Origin: Sclerodactyla briareus
Lineage: Eukaryota; Echinodermata; Holothuroidea; Dendrochirotida; Sclerodactylidae
Assembly: GCA_026419785.1 (NCBI GenBank)
Contig: JAODTK010005864.1
Location: forward strand, 132,001 to 196,000
Direction: 5' to 3'
Length of the DNA: 64,000 nt
The notes below the pieces were generated by a model that worked only from the letters and a program-made list of their open reading frames with translations, ran no database searches and was not told where the DNA came from. Made by a program: the position numbers and the translations under genes. This document shows positions 12,810 to 24,600 of this stretch, one piece after another. Each line of letters opens with the position of its first letter. Positions within the stretch are counted from its first letter, which is position 1.

Positions 12810-13000
12810 CAGTGGCGTACGCAGTTGGGTGGGGGGGGGGTGGTGGGGGTGGAGGAGGGGGGGGGGGGGGGGGTGGGGGGGGGGTCAGAATCTTCCCTTG
12901 ACCCTCGGGAGCAATAAATGTTAACACAAAACCCACTTTATTCTTCACAGTTCAGTAGGCGTTTCATATAGCTGTTGTTCATGGAATCTTTTAGTAGCAT
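12810..13000 (+). mobile_element. Dispersed repeat copy 1 in the Wnt8 intron
   Basis: Begins CAGTGGCGTACGCA and contains a long, interrupted G-run (12831-12885). It continues with 'ggggtcagaa...ccttgacc', 'gttaacacaaaa', 'cagttcagtaggcgttt' and 'agctgtt'. The same ordered words recur at 14981-15115. CAGTGGCGTA-type ends are common on DNA transposons, but the opposite end was not found, so this is a truncated copy or has a different type of end. Confidence 0.6.
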
Positions 13001-14303
13001 GTGCCTTGGGGCCCATAAATCACATTATTTGCCAAAGGGGGTTAGCTGTGAAGGGGGCGCTCTTCCCTTGGGTCCGAGCTCACCCCCCCCCCCCCTTCTC
13101 TATACATATCTCTCGGTATCCCACTACGTGACGGTGTATCATGATCCGTTCATTCTCTTAACGTGTTCAGCAGTTTCAATGTTCAACGCTGTGTGTTTTG
13201 GTGTCGGGAAAACGTCTAGTTATTGACACTGTGTAGTTCGGTCTGTTCAAGCTGTTTCAGAAGTGATGTTGAAAATACTAAATTTTCTGCTTAGAAACAG
13301 GAATGTGGTTTTAGCTCAAAACATAGTTCGTACGATTAACTTATACGAACATCAGAATGAGATGATGAGGGTACGGGTACACAACGTCACAGAATATAAT
13401 TGTCCTTGCATCTGGTTAAAATTGTGGATTTTAGGTGGGGAACGTTATGTTCTGCCAACATTTTTGACTGACAGTTTCCAATTTTTTATGAAAACGCAGA
13501 GAGTCACAAAAAACAGATTTCCCAGCTTCGTATTCTGGTGAAGGATACAAACAATCATGGTTTGGGGACGGAGGGGGTTTAAAATTTTAGGGGCAATTTC
13601 GGAGATTTTTCACCATCATCAAAGGTATTTGAAGATTTCAATTTCAAATTTTTGGAACAAGGTAAAAAAAGTAACGAAAAAATGGATTTATTTGCATTTG
13701 TGCAGAAATGACAAAACAAAGAGATGAACAAATAATAGTATTCCTGATGGAATCTTGCCCACTTGTTTTTACCCCAGATTGCTTGGAATTTGCTGTATGG
13801 ATGGGACGGTCTGCTTCTTTGAGCTTGATTCGCTGCGCTGTGCGGAGATAAATACCGACTTGCGATTGAATCGTGCATAGGTTCTTATTTTTCTTATTGT
13901 TAACTGGCGCGTGTGTCCCAGGGTCATGGCCGTTCATCTCGGGAAGAGGAGGAGGGGTGGGTGGGGTATGTGCCCGCCACCACATACTGTGGATGTCCCA
14001 ATTGGCTCTAACTGACATGCATCAAACAGGGTCAAAGTTTTAAACTCGAAGGCAGTGAGGCCATGTGCTGTAGTCCATCATCCATGCATGGTTCAGTAAA
14101 CGCATAGTGTTATTGACGCCTTTGCCAGTTTGCCAAGCAAGAAAAGGGTACAGCCCTACAGTTTATAGTTGCGCCTACTCTTAACACTTTTGGAACAGGT
14201 CAACGTTAAAGCACGATTTCGAATACGATCATACCCAGTTGTATATTGTTTGTGGAGTTCATGACCTGTAGTTACAATTTTAACAACCCTCTCTTTTCTA
14301 CAG

Positions 14304-14428
14304 CGAGTCGCGAGATGTCTTTCGTCCGCGCAATCAGGCGGCAGGAGTGTGTGGACCGGGTAACCAGAACTGCAGTGAGGGCGCTTTCCTAAACTGTGGG
14401 TGTGACGACAGCAGGACCGGTGAAATAG
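14304..14428 (+). CDS. wnt8: Wnt8-type ligand, exon with NCGCDDSR
   Basis: The acceptor is ctacag at 14303 and the donor GTAAGT at 14429. The exon opens with SREMSFVRAI, matching the Wnt8 segment that precedes the conserved 'AG(V)' region. It ends in a second frame with NCSEGAFLNCGCDDSRTGEI, where NCGCDDSR is the typical Wnt8 cysteine block. Between them the frame shifts at least twice near 14340-14365. Exon boundaries and phase agree with the neighbouring exons, so the gene structure itself is intact. Confidence 0.88.
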
Positions 14429-14554
14429 GTAAGTAGAGGTTTAGTGACCGTGGTATGACCTATGCCGTGGATAGCAGTAGGGGGCAGTCGTTGTTCTATG
14501 ATGACTGGACGGCGTTGTTAGTTGTTGGCCGTTGCTCCCCTCCCCCACCCCCCC

Positions 14555-14586
14555 CCCCCCCCAAAAAAAAAATATATATATATATT
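14555..14586. repeat. Mixed simple repeat, poly-C/poly-A/(AT)n
   Basis: A C-run, then an A-run, then (AT)8 in the Wnt8 intron. Confidence 0.8.
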
Positions 14587-14980
14587 CGTAGCCACCCCCT
14601 CCTCAAAGGAGATTGCATCAAATGATGGATTTAAGAATGTTTCCATCGAGTTGATTTACTGAACCGTTTCCGATGGTCTGAGGATTCCTAGATTCCAGCT
14701 GCAGAAGTCGCTAGGAAAAATAATGTGGTGCGTCGCATATTAATATGACGGCGGGGGTTAGCTCAATAGTGATATCTCTACGACAACTTCTATAATTTTG
14801 AAAATGACTCACAGCCGATAGGTGATTTGACTGAATTACTAAATAACGAGGAAACGTGCGTGCGTGTTCTTCCTGCAATGGGGAGGGCTAACCAGGTTGG
14901 CTAACCTTTTCCTGCTAATGGAAAAAGGTCAGAGCCTGGTATGATAGGCAGTTTCCTGGGTTCTTCAACTTCTTCTCAAC

Positions 14981-15115
14981 CAGTGGCGTACGCACTACGC
15001 ACGGAGAAGGGGTCAGAACACATTCCATGACCAAGTGATCAATGAATTTTTAACACGTAAGCTGATTTTTGCAGTTCAGTAGAGGTTTTGCAGCTGTTAT
15101 TTACAACTATTGCAG
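14981..15115 (+). mobile_element. Dispersed repeat copy 2 in the next Wnt8 intron
   Basis: Begins CAGTGGCGTACGCA and shares 'ggggtcagaa', 'atgacc', 'ttttaacac', 'gcagttcagtagaggttttgcagctgtt' with the copy at 12810, in the same orientation. It lacks the long G-run. The two copies flank the exon at 14304-14428. Confidence 0.6.
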
Positions 15116-15340
15116 CAGCAGTGGTCTACTGGCCCACTAAACTGTACCGTTGGGAATTAATGAATAGATGATCGCCGCCTGCAGGCACTAAAAGGGGAAC
15201 ATTGTTGACTTGACGTGTGTTGAGACACTGACCACACGTACGTAATATATTGTCATTATCAAATATCGACTATAGATTGGATAACGTTTGGCGGTACATT
15301 ACAGTTATACATGTCTGACGTTTTTCTTTCTCCTGAACAG

Positions 15341-15481
15341 ATCGCGAAGGTTGGACGTGGGGTGGATGCAGCGACAACGTCAGTCGGTGAGAAGATTTCG
15401 AAGCAGTTCATCGATGCGATCGAGGTGGGAAGAGACGCTCAGTCTGTGATGAATCTGCACAACAACGACGCAGGCAGGAAG
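15341..15481 (+). CDS. wnt8: Wnt8-type ligand, exon with WGGCSDN and MNLHNNDAGR
   Basis: The acceptor is tgaacag at 15340 and the donor GTACGT at 15482. The first part reads REGWTWGGCSDNVS, continuing in phase from the previous exon. After a frame shift near 15387-15395 it continues as VGEKISKQFIDAIEVGRDAQ and then SVMNLHNNDAGRK. WGGCSDN and MNLHNNEAGR-type blocks are conserved in all Wnts. 'ISK.F.DA.E.GRDA' is the Wnt8-like version. Confidence 0.92.
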
Positions 15482-16601
15482 GTACGTCTGATTAATAACC
15501 CTGAATCGAGCAAGGGTTGCACTCGATTAGCCGGTTCATGGGTAATTCGGAAATCTTGACCTTTGCCCTTAAAACCGAACAAAAAACTGATAATATTTTG
15601 CTGCTGACAAGAGCCCATGCAAACTATGCATGGTTTATATACCCCTCAACGTTTAAAGAGGCTTTGTCTTTTCGTAGCAACTGGCGGAGAGCAATGGTAT
15701 CGTTTGCAAGACGCCACGACGATATACCGTCTGAATACAGATGGCTATTTATCGTCACATATAGAGAGTCGCTTCAATGACTTCCCTATACATTTATCAC
15801 ACTCTCGAGGAGAGTCAATTCTATAACTTCCATGTACAATTGGAAGGTTTTTCTTGTCGTGACGTCATACGACGGCCCTGTACCTTTTTTTTTGTCAGGT
15901 GTTGCCGGATACTATCTCTTTAATCTTCTGCTTCAGCTGTCATCGCAGATACTGCTCCCAGGTACGGGGCATTGCCTCGTTACCCACACTGAATGACTTC
16001 GCGGAGCAACGGAAACGGAGGCACTAGGGGCTCAGGCACTAGTGGTAGTCTCAAATCTTTGATTTGACGACAGGTCTATAGGATGAGCACTCGGCCAGTG
16101 CTGAGGTACCAGCGAGACAGTTTTCTTTCCAGCTTCCACATCTATTTTATTCCTACTCAACTGTATGTGAGTCTTCTAAACTCTTTCAGGCTAATAGAAG
16201 GCTGAGAGTAGCAACCGACCTCTTTCTCTGTCTCCTTCATAGGCTACGATTCCATAGGTGAGGATATGGGATGCGACTTGACACCAGGAGTACAAAAATT
16301 CAAGACAAGTTCCGTAGCGTCAAAAATATCCGAATAAAATGGAACGATCGAGTAGTTAAGTAGTAAAATGATCATTGTGCGAATGCGGCAATAATGTCGC
16401 GATATGCCAAATTGCCTCTATGGAATATCTAATAACGAGGCAATTCCAGTTCCTCATTCAATGGGTTGCTAGTATTAGGGTCCTTCAACATATTATAGTT
16501 TAATTCCTTCTAAACTATCACTCTCACTCGCCAGAATATGATTTCCACATTCATACCACACAACATCCACATCTAGAATTCTAGACTAATGGACGCAGTC
16601 C

Positions 16602-17037
16602 CTGGCAAACACAACAACGTTTTTGAAACATTTTTAACATGTGTTTCGCTGATTTTGTTTCAAAACGTTTTTTTGGGTGGAGTAACAAGAAGTAGGGAAT
16701 GTTCCCCAGACGTTTTCACAAACTTTTGAAAGAAACGTTTTTGAAACATTCCAACATTCTGAAAGTTGTTTTTTAAAAAGGTTTTGGTGGCAAAGATCTG
16801 CGTCAAAACGGATTGAAGTTACCCGTTGTAGTGTCGTCGAGGTATTTATATTATCATTTTGTTTCCTAGGTTTGCTGCAACGCTTAAAATTTGAGTGAAA
16901 TTGGAATGTTTCTAGAGTATTTTCCCAAAACATTTTTGGGAATGTAGGAAACGTTTGTTCCGTAACATTCCTGTTACTCACCTAAAATGTTTCAAACAAC
17001 ATATAAAAACATGTTTCGAACGTTTCGTGTTTGCTGG
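16602..17037. mobile_element. MITE with CTGGCAAACAC-type inverted ends
   Basis: The left end CTGGCAAACACAACAACGTT and the reverse complement of the right end, CCAGCAAACACGAAACGTT, match with small indels. Inside, the motif AACGTTTTTGAAACATT recurs several times in both orientations. The element is about 436 bp and non-coding, although a 115-residue minus frame overlaps it by chance. It lies in the last Wnt8 intron and ends 68 bp before the acceptor of the last exon. Confidence 0.6.
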
Positions 17038-17104
17038 TTGGTTTCGTGTGCTTATGTATTTTATAGGGTCCATTGTCCCATAACTTATTATTCGTTTCAT
17101 GCAG

Positions 17105-17629
17105 GCTTCCGCAGTTACCCTCGAGAAGCGCTGTAAGTGCCACGGTGTCTCTGTAAGCCCTGCATTTCAGACCGCTGGAACCAGCTCCCCGACTTCGCCA
17201 CATCGGCTCTAAATCTCCGCCAGAGTATTTCAACCGTACCCGCTCGGGGGCGGGAGATCGACCTGCTCGCCCACCGGAGTGTGTCGCGGACGCTCTGATG
17301 AATTCCTATCACGCCACTCGCAAGCTATGGGGGCCTTTTGTACCTGCAGATTCCCCCGACTACTGCAGCGTCAACGAGACGCTGGGCCTGACTGGGACTG
17401 TCGGCAGGCGTGTATCATGGAAGAACTCGATCAACACTAAACCTATACGCGGAGTAGGAGGTCGGCTGGCTGCAAGGCAGCTGTCGCGTTCTGCCAGACT
17501 GCGGCTCAAGGTCCGGCAGCGGAAGGTCATCGAGACCACCGATTCAACTGTCAATTCCAGTGGTGCTGCTCGGTCAAGTGCGATAAGTGCAGGAGAAAAG
17601 TCATCAAGTACACCTGCGAGTCACTCTAA
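17105..17629 (+). CDS. wnt8: Wnt8-type ligand, last exon (palmitoleoylation site and C-terminal cysteines)
   Basis: The acceptor is catgcag at 17104. The exon starts VTLEKRCKCHGVS, the conserved motif that includes the serine acylated by Porcupine; the GS-C part just after it is broken by a frame shift. WNQLPDFA follows in another frame, then DSPDYCSVNETLGLTGTVGR, then KVRQRKVIETTD. The end is FNCQFQWCCSVKCDKC followed by RRKVIKYTC, the Wnt C-terminal cysteine block, closing at TAA 17627-17629. At least four frame jumps occur in this exon. In a neighbouring frame the basic tail SKRCRYRWWNAKRERKQ continues to a stop at 17733. Wnt8 proteins usually have a basic tail after the last cysteine, so the true end may be there. 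Confidence 0.9.
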
Positions 17630-17739
17630 GAGATGTCGCTACCGGTGGTGGAACGCCAAACGGGAGCGGAAGCAGAGTCCCAGAAATCACAGTCACACGT
17701 CCAGTATTGCCGATCTATTAGGCGCGGTCTTATAGTCTG

Positions 17740-19790
17740 AAATCGTGGACCACAGCAGGCACTCTGCTAAAAAAAGAAAATTTTCAGGATTTCTTTTGGT
17801 AAATTTTGGCCAGTACACGACGTGCCTCGGAGACCGACTCGCTGATTATGGAGAGGGGGTCGGGGGCGCCGCGGTGGCAAGGTTTGGGCAATATCTCTGG
17901 ACGCTCCCTTGAGGCCAGGACCAACTAGGGAGCTGTATGACCGAGAATAAACGAGTAGTTTCTGTGTTCGGCAGTTGTACCCGTCAGGTGCAATCGCGTA
18001 AATCCGAAGGCGGGTCTCTGAATACGATCTGCCATTCACATTCATAAGCTACGAGTTGTTGTTGACTTGACAGGTCTACAGAAGTGGAATTTGTGTACAG
18101 ACCTCCCCGCTTGTATTGTTGCCGTGATACTTTTTCAGAGCACCAATGATTTGATTAGATTCATTTATATTAACATTTTCCTCCTCATATTTCGTCCTCA
18201 TGCGCGATAGACGAAAAGCCTAACTATTTACTCCTCCCCCCCCCCCACAATGCATACAGCCCCTTTCTCCTTATTCAGATCTGTCATATTAACAACGTGG
18301 TTCACTGATACCGTCAGAGGCCACCGGGAGACACATGCCTACACGAGCACATAGTGTCTGAAGACGTTTCTACTTCACATCGAGCTTAGGTCTCTTCAGG
18401 TCTCTTGCACCGTCACTAGTTTATGACACACCCCCCCCCCCCAACACACCCCCTTCCTCCTCTTTGCATTTTGCACCCACACCACACTTCACCCTCGCTA
18501 ATAGAACCACTGTATGGTAAGAGTGTGTAAATGCAAGAGAGACAGGTTGAATTCTGACATGGTCAGTTGTGTTCCTGGTGATTGGGGGGTGCTCCGGCAT
18601 GCCGGAACTTTGATATTCGTTGGTCGCTCCATGTATTTCTCTGGTGATGATGTGTTCATGGTGCGACCACCAGATTGCCAAATTCCTTGACAATGATTAC
18701 TTTTGATTATCGATCGAGTAATGAGAATTATTAGCCAAATTGCTGCAAACTCAGTAGGCTTATAATGCACAATGCCCTTATTCGATGTACATAATTTATG
18801 GATTAGATAATTATATCCCGTATAAAAAATACGGAGTGCAGCAATAAAAATTCGTCTTTTCTCACATCCTAATTTTCGCTCACGCTTGGAAGAACAGAAT
18901 AGACCTCAAAGCTTGAGGCCCATTCCACTCCTGATCGCACGATTGGTATCGCCTCAGGCTGGGTTGTGGTAGCTCCTTTCTTTCTTCGATCCTCTGTAGC
19001 AGGGTCGCGGGCTATAACGATAGACGAGATGGGACTTCCTGAAATATGCATGATTGAACCGCTGTGATCGGACTTTCCAAGTAATCTCGTCCGAAGCGGG
19101 TGCTCCTGCGGCTTCATGCGTGTGTAGTAGCGTCACTTGCCTGCCAAAGCAGACGATCCGCGATGATATGATGAATCCTCTCCTAAATAGAGGGGCTATC
19201 ACCCTTTAGTATATTCCATGGTCTACTATTACCAATATAGGCAAATCGCCGATTGGTTAAGGAGTCATCCTGCACTATTGAGTGAATGAGCTGAACACAG
19301 GTGATCAAAGTCACACTCCTGTGTTCAACTGCTATGTGTAGAGGTACTGGAAATGAGATTTTGAACCATTCACCCTCTTCAATCAATGGAGCAATACCAG
19401 GAGCTGTGCTAAGTGAAGAGATCCAAATCATGAAGCTCTTCAGCTCAATAGAATTCCAGAATGGCTCGGTGTTGAGAGATTTTCAAAGCCCAATGGTCAT
19501 GTAAGATGACTGGACTTTTGGGGTTACTATCTATGATACCGGACATTATGCCGCCAAACCACCAACCCAAACTTCAGAGCAGATAGCCGATCCGAGTTGC
19601 ACCGAAAAGGCGCAATCAGCTAGTGCAAATACTACTTGTGAAGTCACGGAACCGGCATGGGCCTGTAAAAAGCGGATTGGCACAAAACTTCCCGAATTAT
19701 CAGGCGATGATACAGGTTTTCCCCAAAGATATTCGTCTTGATATTCGTCTGATATTCGTCTTGTGAATCGAGTGCGGACAGACTGAACCC
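17740..19790. other. Downstream of Wnt8, nothing recognised
   Basis: Contains C-runs near 18235-18246 and 18431-18442. No exon or named repeat could be supported. Confidence 0.4.
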
Positions 19791-19796
19791 TATGTG

Positions 19797-20150
19797 CCTG
19801 GATGAACTTTGATGCGCACAATAGTTTTCTGCCATAATGTGTTGTGAATAAAGGACAGTTAGTTCCCTTCTTTGTGGGGTTGGGTCCATGAGGGAGAAGT
19901 GTAAGGGATAATGTGCCCCCCTTGAGAAATTAGCTGCGTTTCTAGGTGCTTTAGACTTGTAATTTGGTGCACAAATAGCCACACCTAAACATCCACTTTG
20001 TTTTGGGAACATTTTTCCTTTCGTCCACCTGGCCTTGGATGAATTTGATGCTCCAATGTTTTTTTGGCTGCCAAAATGTGTCTTGAACAAAGGGCAGTTA
20101 GTTGTCTTCTTTGAGGTGTTGAGTCGATTTCTGCCTTCTGCCAAATAAAG
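19797..20150 (+). repeat. Two satellite-like units related to the 3.2-4.8 kb array
   Basis: 'ggatgaactttgatgc...gaataaaggacagttagtt' followed by 'cccttctttgtggggttgggtcc' near 19800-19888 recurs as 'ggatgaatttgatgc...gaacaaagggcagttagtt' and 'gtcttctttgaggtgttgagtcg' near 20037-20128, a period of about 237. The 'ggcagt..gtt.cttctttgg.gttgg' core also occurs in the 3.2-4.8 kb array, with a similar period. Confidence 0.6.
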
Positions 20151-20452
20151 GTTCCCCGTGTTGAAAGGAGACTGAAAATAGAGCGTTATCACAGTCACGC
20201 ATCCAAACCTCTCGGACTCACTAGAAAAGTCACCGTTGATTATCCACTGAACACTTCTTTTGCACTGCCATATGGTTATATTTACGATGAAAACCCACCG
20301 CCGAACAGATAGTTCGGTGTGAATAGCCGCAGAGCCCCCGTTTGTGAGTTAGTATCGCTGACACACGTACGTATAGGACAGCAGCAACAGGTACCGGCGA
20401 AACGTCAGGAATTATGGGGAACAGCATTAGGCCTAATATAAATGTTGTTACC

Positions 20453-21679
20453 CAGGGCGGCGCCACAGGAGGGGGCCGAAAAAAATCGACAGAATTATGT
20501 TTTAATGCACACTTGTCGGGGTGTGGGGTGAAGTGTCGAAACGTTATCCAACTTGGGTTATTTTCTACTCGTTCTCATCGAGACTCAAATCGAGACTCAA
20601 CTGTTGCTGTAATATAGCGTTCGCAAATGTAGCGTATGTTTACTGCTTTGAGAAACACTGTAGGCCATTATGAGCCACCGTTTGTTAAGATAAGGTGAAA
20701 GGACTCAATGTTAACTTGCAAACTTCGCAGCGCCTTCCGGCCTTATGTGTGACCACGTGGCATGCGTGATCACTCCGACCCATGCATTTTTTTATTCCAC
20801 GCAATCGTCTTTAAGATATAAAGTCTGCAAAACCAGGGTCCGCTTGTGGGGATGTGCGAGTGTGACACCTAAGTCAACCATGCAGTCGTACCTCCTATTT
20901 AAAAGGGATTGAGACAAGAAAGCGGCAAGAAGATAGCTAGAAGGGACTATAGTTGTACTTGACATACTGACATAGGCCCGAGCGTCGTTATTTATGTCGG
21001 TGTTGAAGTATGAATGCTCCAATTGTTGCATTGTACACTCTATTGTACTATCTATATTTGTGTTTAAGGTTACTCCAAATGAGTGCTTTTGGGGACATTC
21101 TATGGTGATGTCTCAAACGACTCATTTGGAGTAATTTTACCCACCATTTTAGTGTACGCTGAAGGAGTAAATCCTCAATCTTTTGGCAGCTTGATATAAT
21201 GGGGTATTCTGATTGAGACTGCTTCTAAGTGCTTTTCCTAGAGTGATTCTATTGGAATTACAGAAAAATAGCTAAACTGGTCATTTTGCTTTTATTTATT
21301 CACCCCCGTGTGCATCTTTAGCATACAATACATGCTGATTTTTTTAAAAAAAAGTAGGCCTCCCTTACTGTACAGAACGTAAGGTACATTTTCATCGGGT
21401 TTATTTTTTGTCAGTTGTATCGATTGAAATATTGACCTGCCTGGAAAATTGTCACGCATTTTATTTTTTTCAGAAATTTATGGATTTTTGTCAAAACTCG
21501 TTGACGTAGATACATTACAAAGTGTATCAAATGTGGCACCATTTTGCATCTAAGCAGTATTAATGACTAAAAATCGCAAAGGGGAGGGGGACATCCCCTC
21601 CCCTTAGACCCATCCCCCATGTCAGACATCCATGCCAAATTCCCCCCCCCCCTATCGTAAAACCCTGGCGCCGCCCCTG
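20453..21679. mobile_element. hAT-like non-autonomous element, 1227 bp, 8-bp duplication
   Basis: The left end is CAGGGCGGCGCCA, and the reverse complement of the right end is CAGGGGCGGCGCCAGG. Flanking duplications are TTGTTACC at 20445-20452 and TTGTTACA at 21680-21687, so seven of eight bases agree. CAG-starting short inverted ends and 8-bp duplications are hallmarks of the hAT superfamily. There is no transposase frame. Near the middle lies a perfect 15-bp inverted repeat, TTACTCCAAATGAGT at 21070-21084 and its complement at 21120-21134. Confidence 0.75.
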
Positions 21680-21687
21680 TTGTTACA

Positions 21688-24600
21688 GTATAATCGATTG
21701 AGAAGTGAAAAGGGGGTTTGGGCTTGGGAATTAGGGACGGAACGCAATTTCCGTTCCACCATATTTTTTCATTTTTTTTCTCACTGGGGGCTGGCTCTCC
21801 TGGCCCAGCCCCCAGTTCCTACACTCTTGTCTGGATATATTAATAGGCCTAGGTCAATGGTCATGCCATGTCACCCTTATGATTTAGCGCCGGCTACTTC
21901 TGCGTTGCCGTACGTATCACAGAGGCCAAATCAAGCATGTGTTCGGGGCGCATGATGTCAAAGGGGTACTCGAGGCGTGAGATCGATATCAACCCAACCC
22001 CTCTCCTGTCGACATCGGATGTATTGTTCCACAAACTCATTGGCACAGCATAGAATGTAAAACGCCAGCTTTGCTACAGACCACGTAAATGTATCACGTA
22101 CCGACTGTTACCGGCAAAATACAGTCATCAAAGAAGCGCAGACGAACAGTGCATAGACCGCATCGTGTGTTCCGGTATCCCTACCTAATAATGAGACCAA
22201 AGAATAACAATTCCTGCCGCAAGGAGTTCCTCATCGCAAATCCAAAAATCCAAGCAACTCAAGATTTTGCCTAAATTATGTAAATTGGTACGTTGAATGA
22301 CCTCTATTGACCCCGAACCTTTGTTAAAAAATATTTGGGACTGAAGGTGGACCATATCACCAAGTTGAAGAAAACCGACGAATTTTTAAAATTTCGCATA
22401 ATTATGCAATTAGACGACTTCATTAGCATATTTTACGCTGAAATCTGACAGTTCATCTACCTTATATCCTGCATCCTTGTGCCAAATCAGTCACATTAGC
22501 ACCTACGGTTCATCGTATTCTTGCTAACGAACCTAAACCATTCAATGACATAAAATAGGCTAATTATCTGAATTGAGTTGACTTTTGTGCCCAAAATCTA
22601 ATCAGATCGTGTCCACCAACACCGATACTGCATACAAAATTCGGTCCCACCGTTTGGAAAATCCTGCTACGAGGAAGTGGGACACACACACACACATACA
22701 TACATACACACACGCACACGACAAAGTGATCGCTAGGAGTCTCTTCCTAAACTTCCTTCAGGCGAGACAAAAATGAATACAAATATGTATTACGTTCTCA
22801 ATGATAATGGGGGCACGGGTGATGATATCAACAAGCAACCTATTATTTGGGTAGGACCATCATTAGTTACAACTGTTTCAACAAGAACTCAACAAATACC
22901 CTACCGTCGTATTGCAAAGGACCCTGGGAATAATATGAACAGGTAAAAAAGTGTAAGGTACGCTCAAGTCGACCAATATTCACAGGACTCATTCACGAAG
23001 GGACAGGGAGAGGGCGGATAGGGGTGGGGAGGGGCTGCGGAACAAACTACAAAGGCACAATTTTGGTTGATAAACGGGACAGGAGCAGTACACCTACCCA
23101 ACCCTTGGGTCCGCACTTTTTTGTTGACAAGATTTGAGTATATTCTCATTCACTTCTATTTGAATACTATTACCTCTTTCTGATACCATGATGCAAAATT
23201 GCATACTATGTACAGTGTTGTAGTAAAATCTCGGATAAGTTCGGAAGTGGGAGCGCTATTGCAAGAATACACAGAGATTTCATGCGAAGATATGAGTTTA
23301 TCCATTTCCAACCACTTAGTGGGTGGGGCTACAAGGTGGGTCCGAAAAACATGTCTAGTGCAGAAGGGATGTGTTCGCCCATTCCGGTTAACGTTTTCTT
23401 TTTCCGTTGCGGTACATAACTCTCTTCCCTGCACGTGGTTGCCTATTACCATATGTAACAATCGTACATACCTTACACAGGAGAAGAAATGACACTGAAA
23501 TAATCTCTGATGTTTTAGCGAAGATCTTTTAGCATCTTCCTTTTAAATTCATTTTTTAAACGAAGTCTCTACACAGTGTCGTTACACTCACAATGGATGA
23601 GAAAACATATTATACACTTGAGGAACACTTTCCATGAAAAAAGAAAAGAAATGAACGATCGAAATGAAACACTGGCCAGTGGACACAGTAGATCGTCTAC
23701 CACCACATATGCCGTACTACGTATTTCAAATTCTTCCATTTATTAGGCATAGATCATATGTCCATGCAAACTGGCTTCCATTCTCTGAGGCAAGGCGAAT
23801 TGTCCATGCAGCTAGCTAGCTTCCATTCTCCTGGCGAGGACCATATGTAATACAATCCAGTTTCCATTTTGTTGATCAAGAAGATATGAGGGGCTTCATA
23901 CACTTTCCAAATGTCAGGCTACCAAAAGGTGGGCTTTCAGCTTGATTACAGGCGTTACTCTGGTTTGAAGGATTGTAGTGTGTACTATTGCCATGACACG
24001 TCTAAGACTCAGTCCATGTCTGCCCCACCAGTTCAAAAATAAATTTGTTCAAATGATTTACTATGATGTTGAATGACGTTGTATCGAAATTTCTTTTGCA
24101 GCATATTTTCAACAAAGATTGAAACATTTTAAATTACACCGTTACACTTTCCTTTCTTTCTCACTTGGATTGTGCGTTGTCATGTAGGTCATGTAGAACT
24201 CATACAAGGCCCAGCAAGGATACTGCACTATTATCAGCTGCGAACCACACCAGGACACGGAATGAGGCAATGCTTCTATAGCTCCACCGCAACGTGAAGG
24301 GGATTTTACAGCAACATGCAAATTGCTTAATTACCCCTCGATAGATAGATAGACGTTAAGGTAAATGGTTAGATCGATAGATAAATAGATAATCAGGGTA
24401 TAGTACGGGCAAATATTCAACTCCAAATAAACCTCCGATCGTCTGACCCTATATGCCTTTATCGGTTATATGGGCCACCGCCACCATGACCTGGCCCCTG
24501 ATTGAGTGCATATAGTTGAAGCACAACAGGAGTGCTGGTACGGTTAGGTGAAAAGACACCTGCAGGATGGCTAACAGAGGTGTTATACAGCGGGGATTGG

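Noticed and set aside
12724-13226. Frames with poly-Pro tracts on both strands
   Set aside because: They are translations of G- and C-runs in a dispersed repeat inside a Wnt8 intron.
22684-22720. CRISPR-like or regularly spaced repeats
   Set aside because: Only (CA)n-type microsatellites and eukaryotic tandem repeats are present. Nothing in the window has spacer structure, and the window is eukaryotic.
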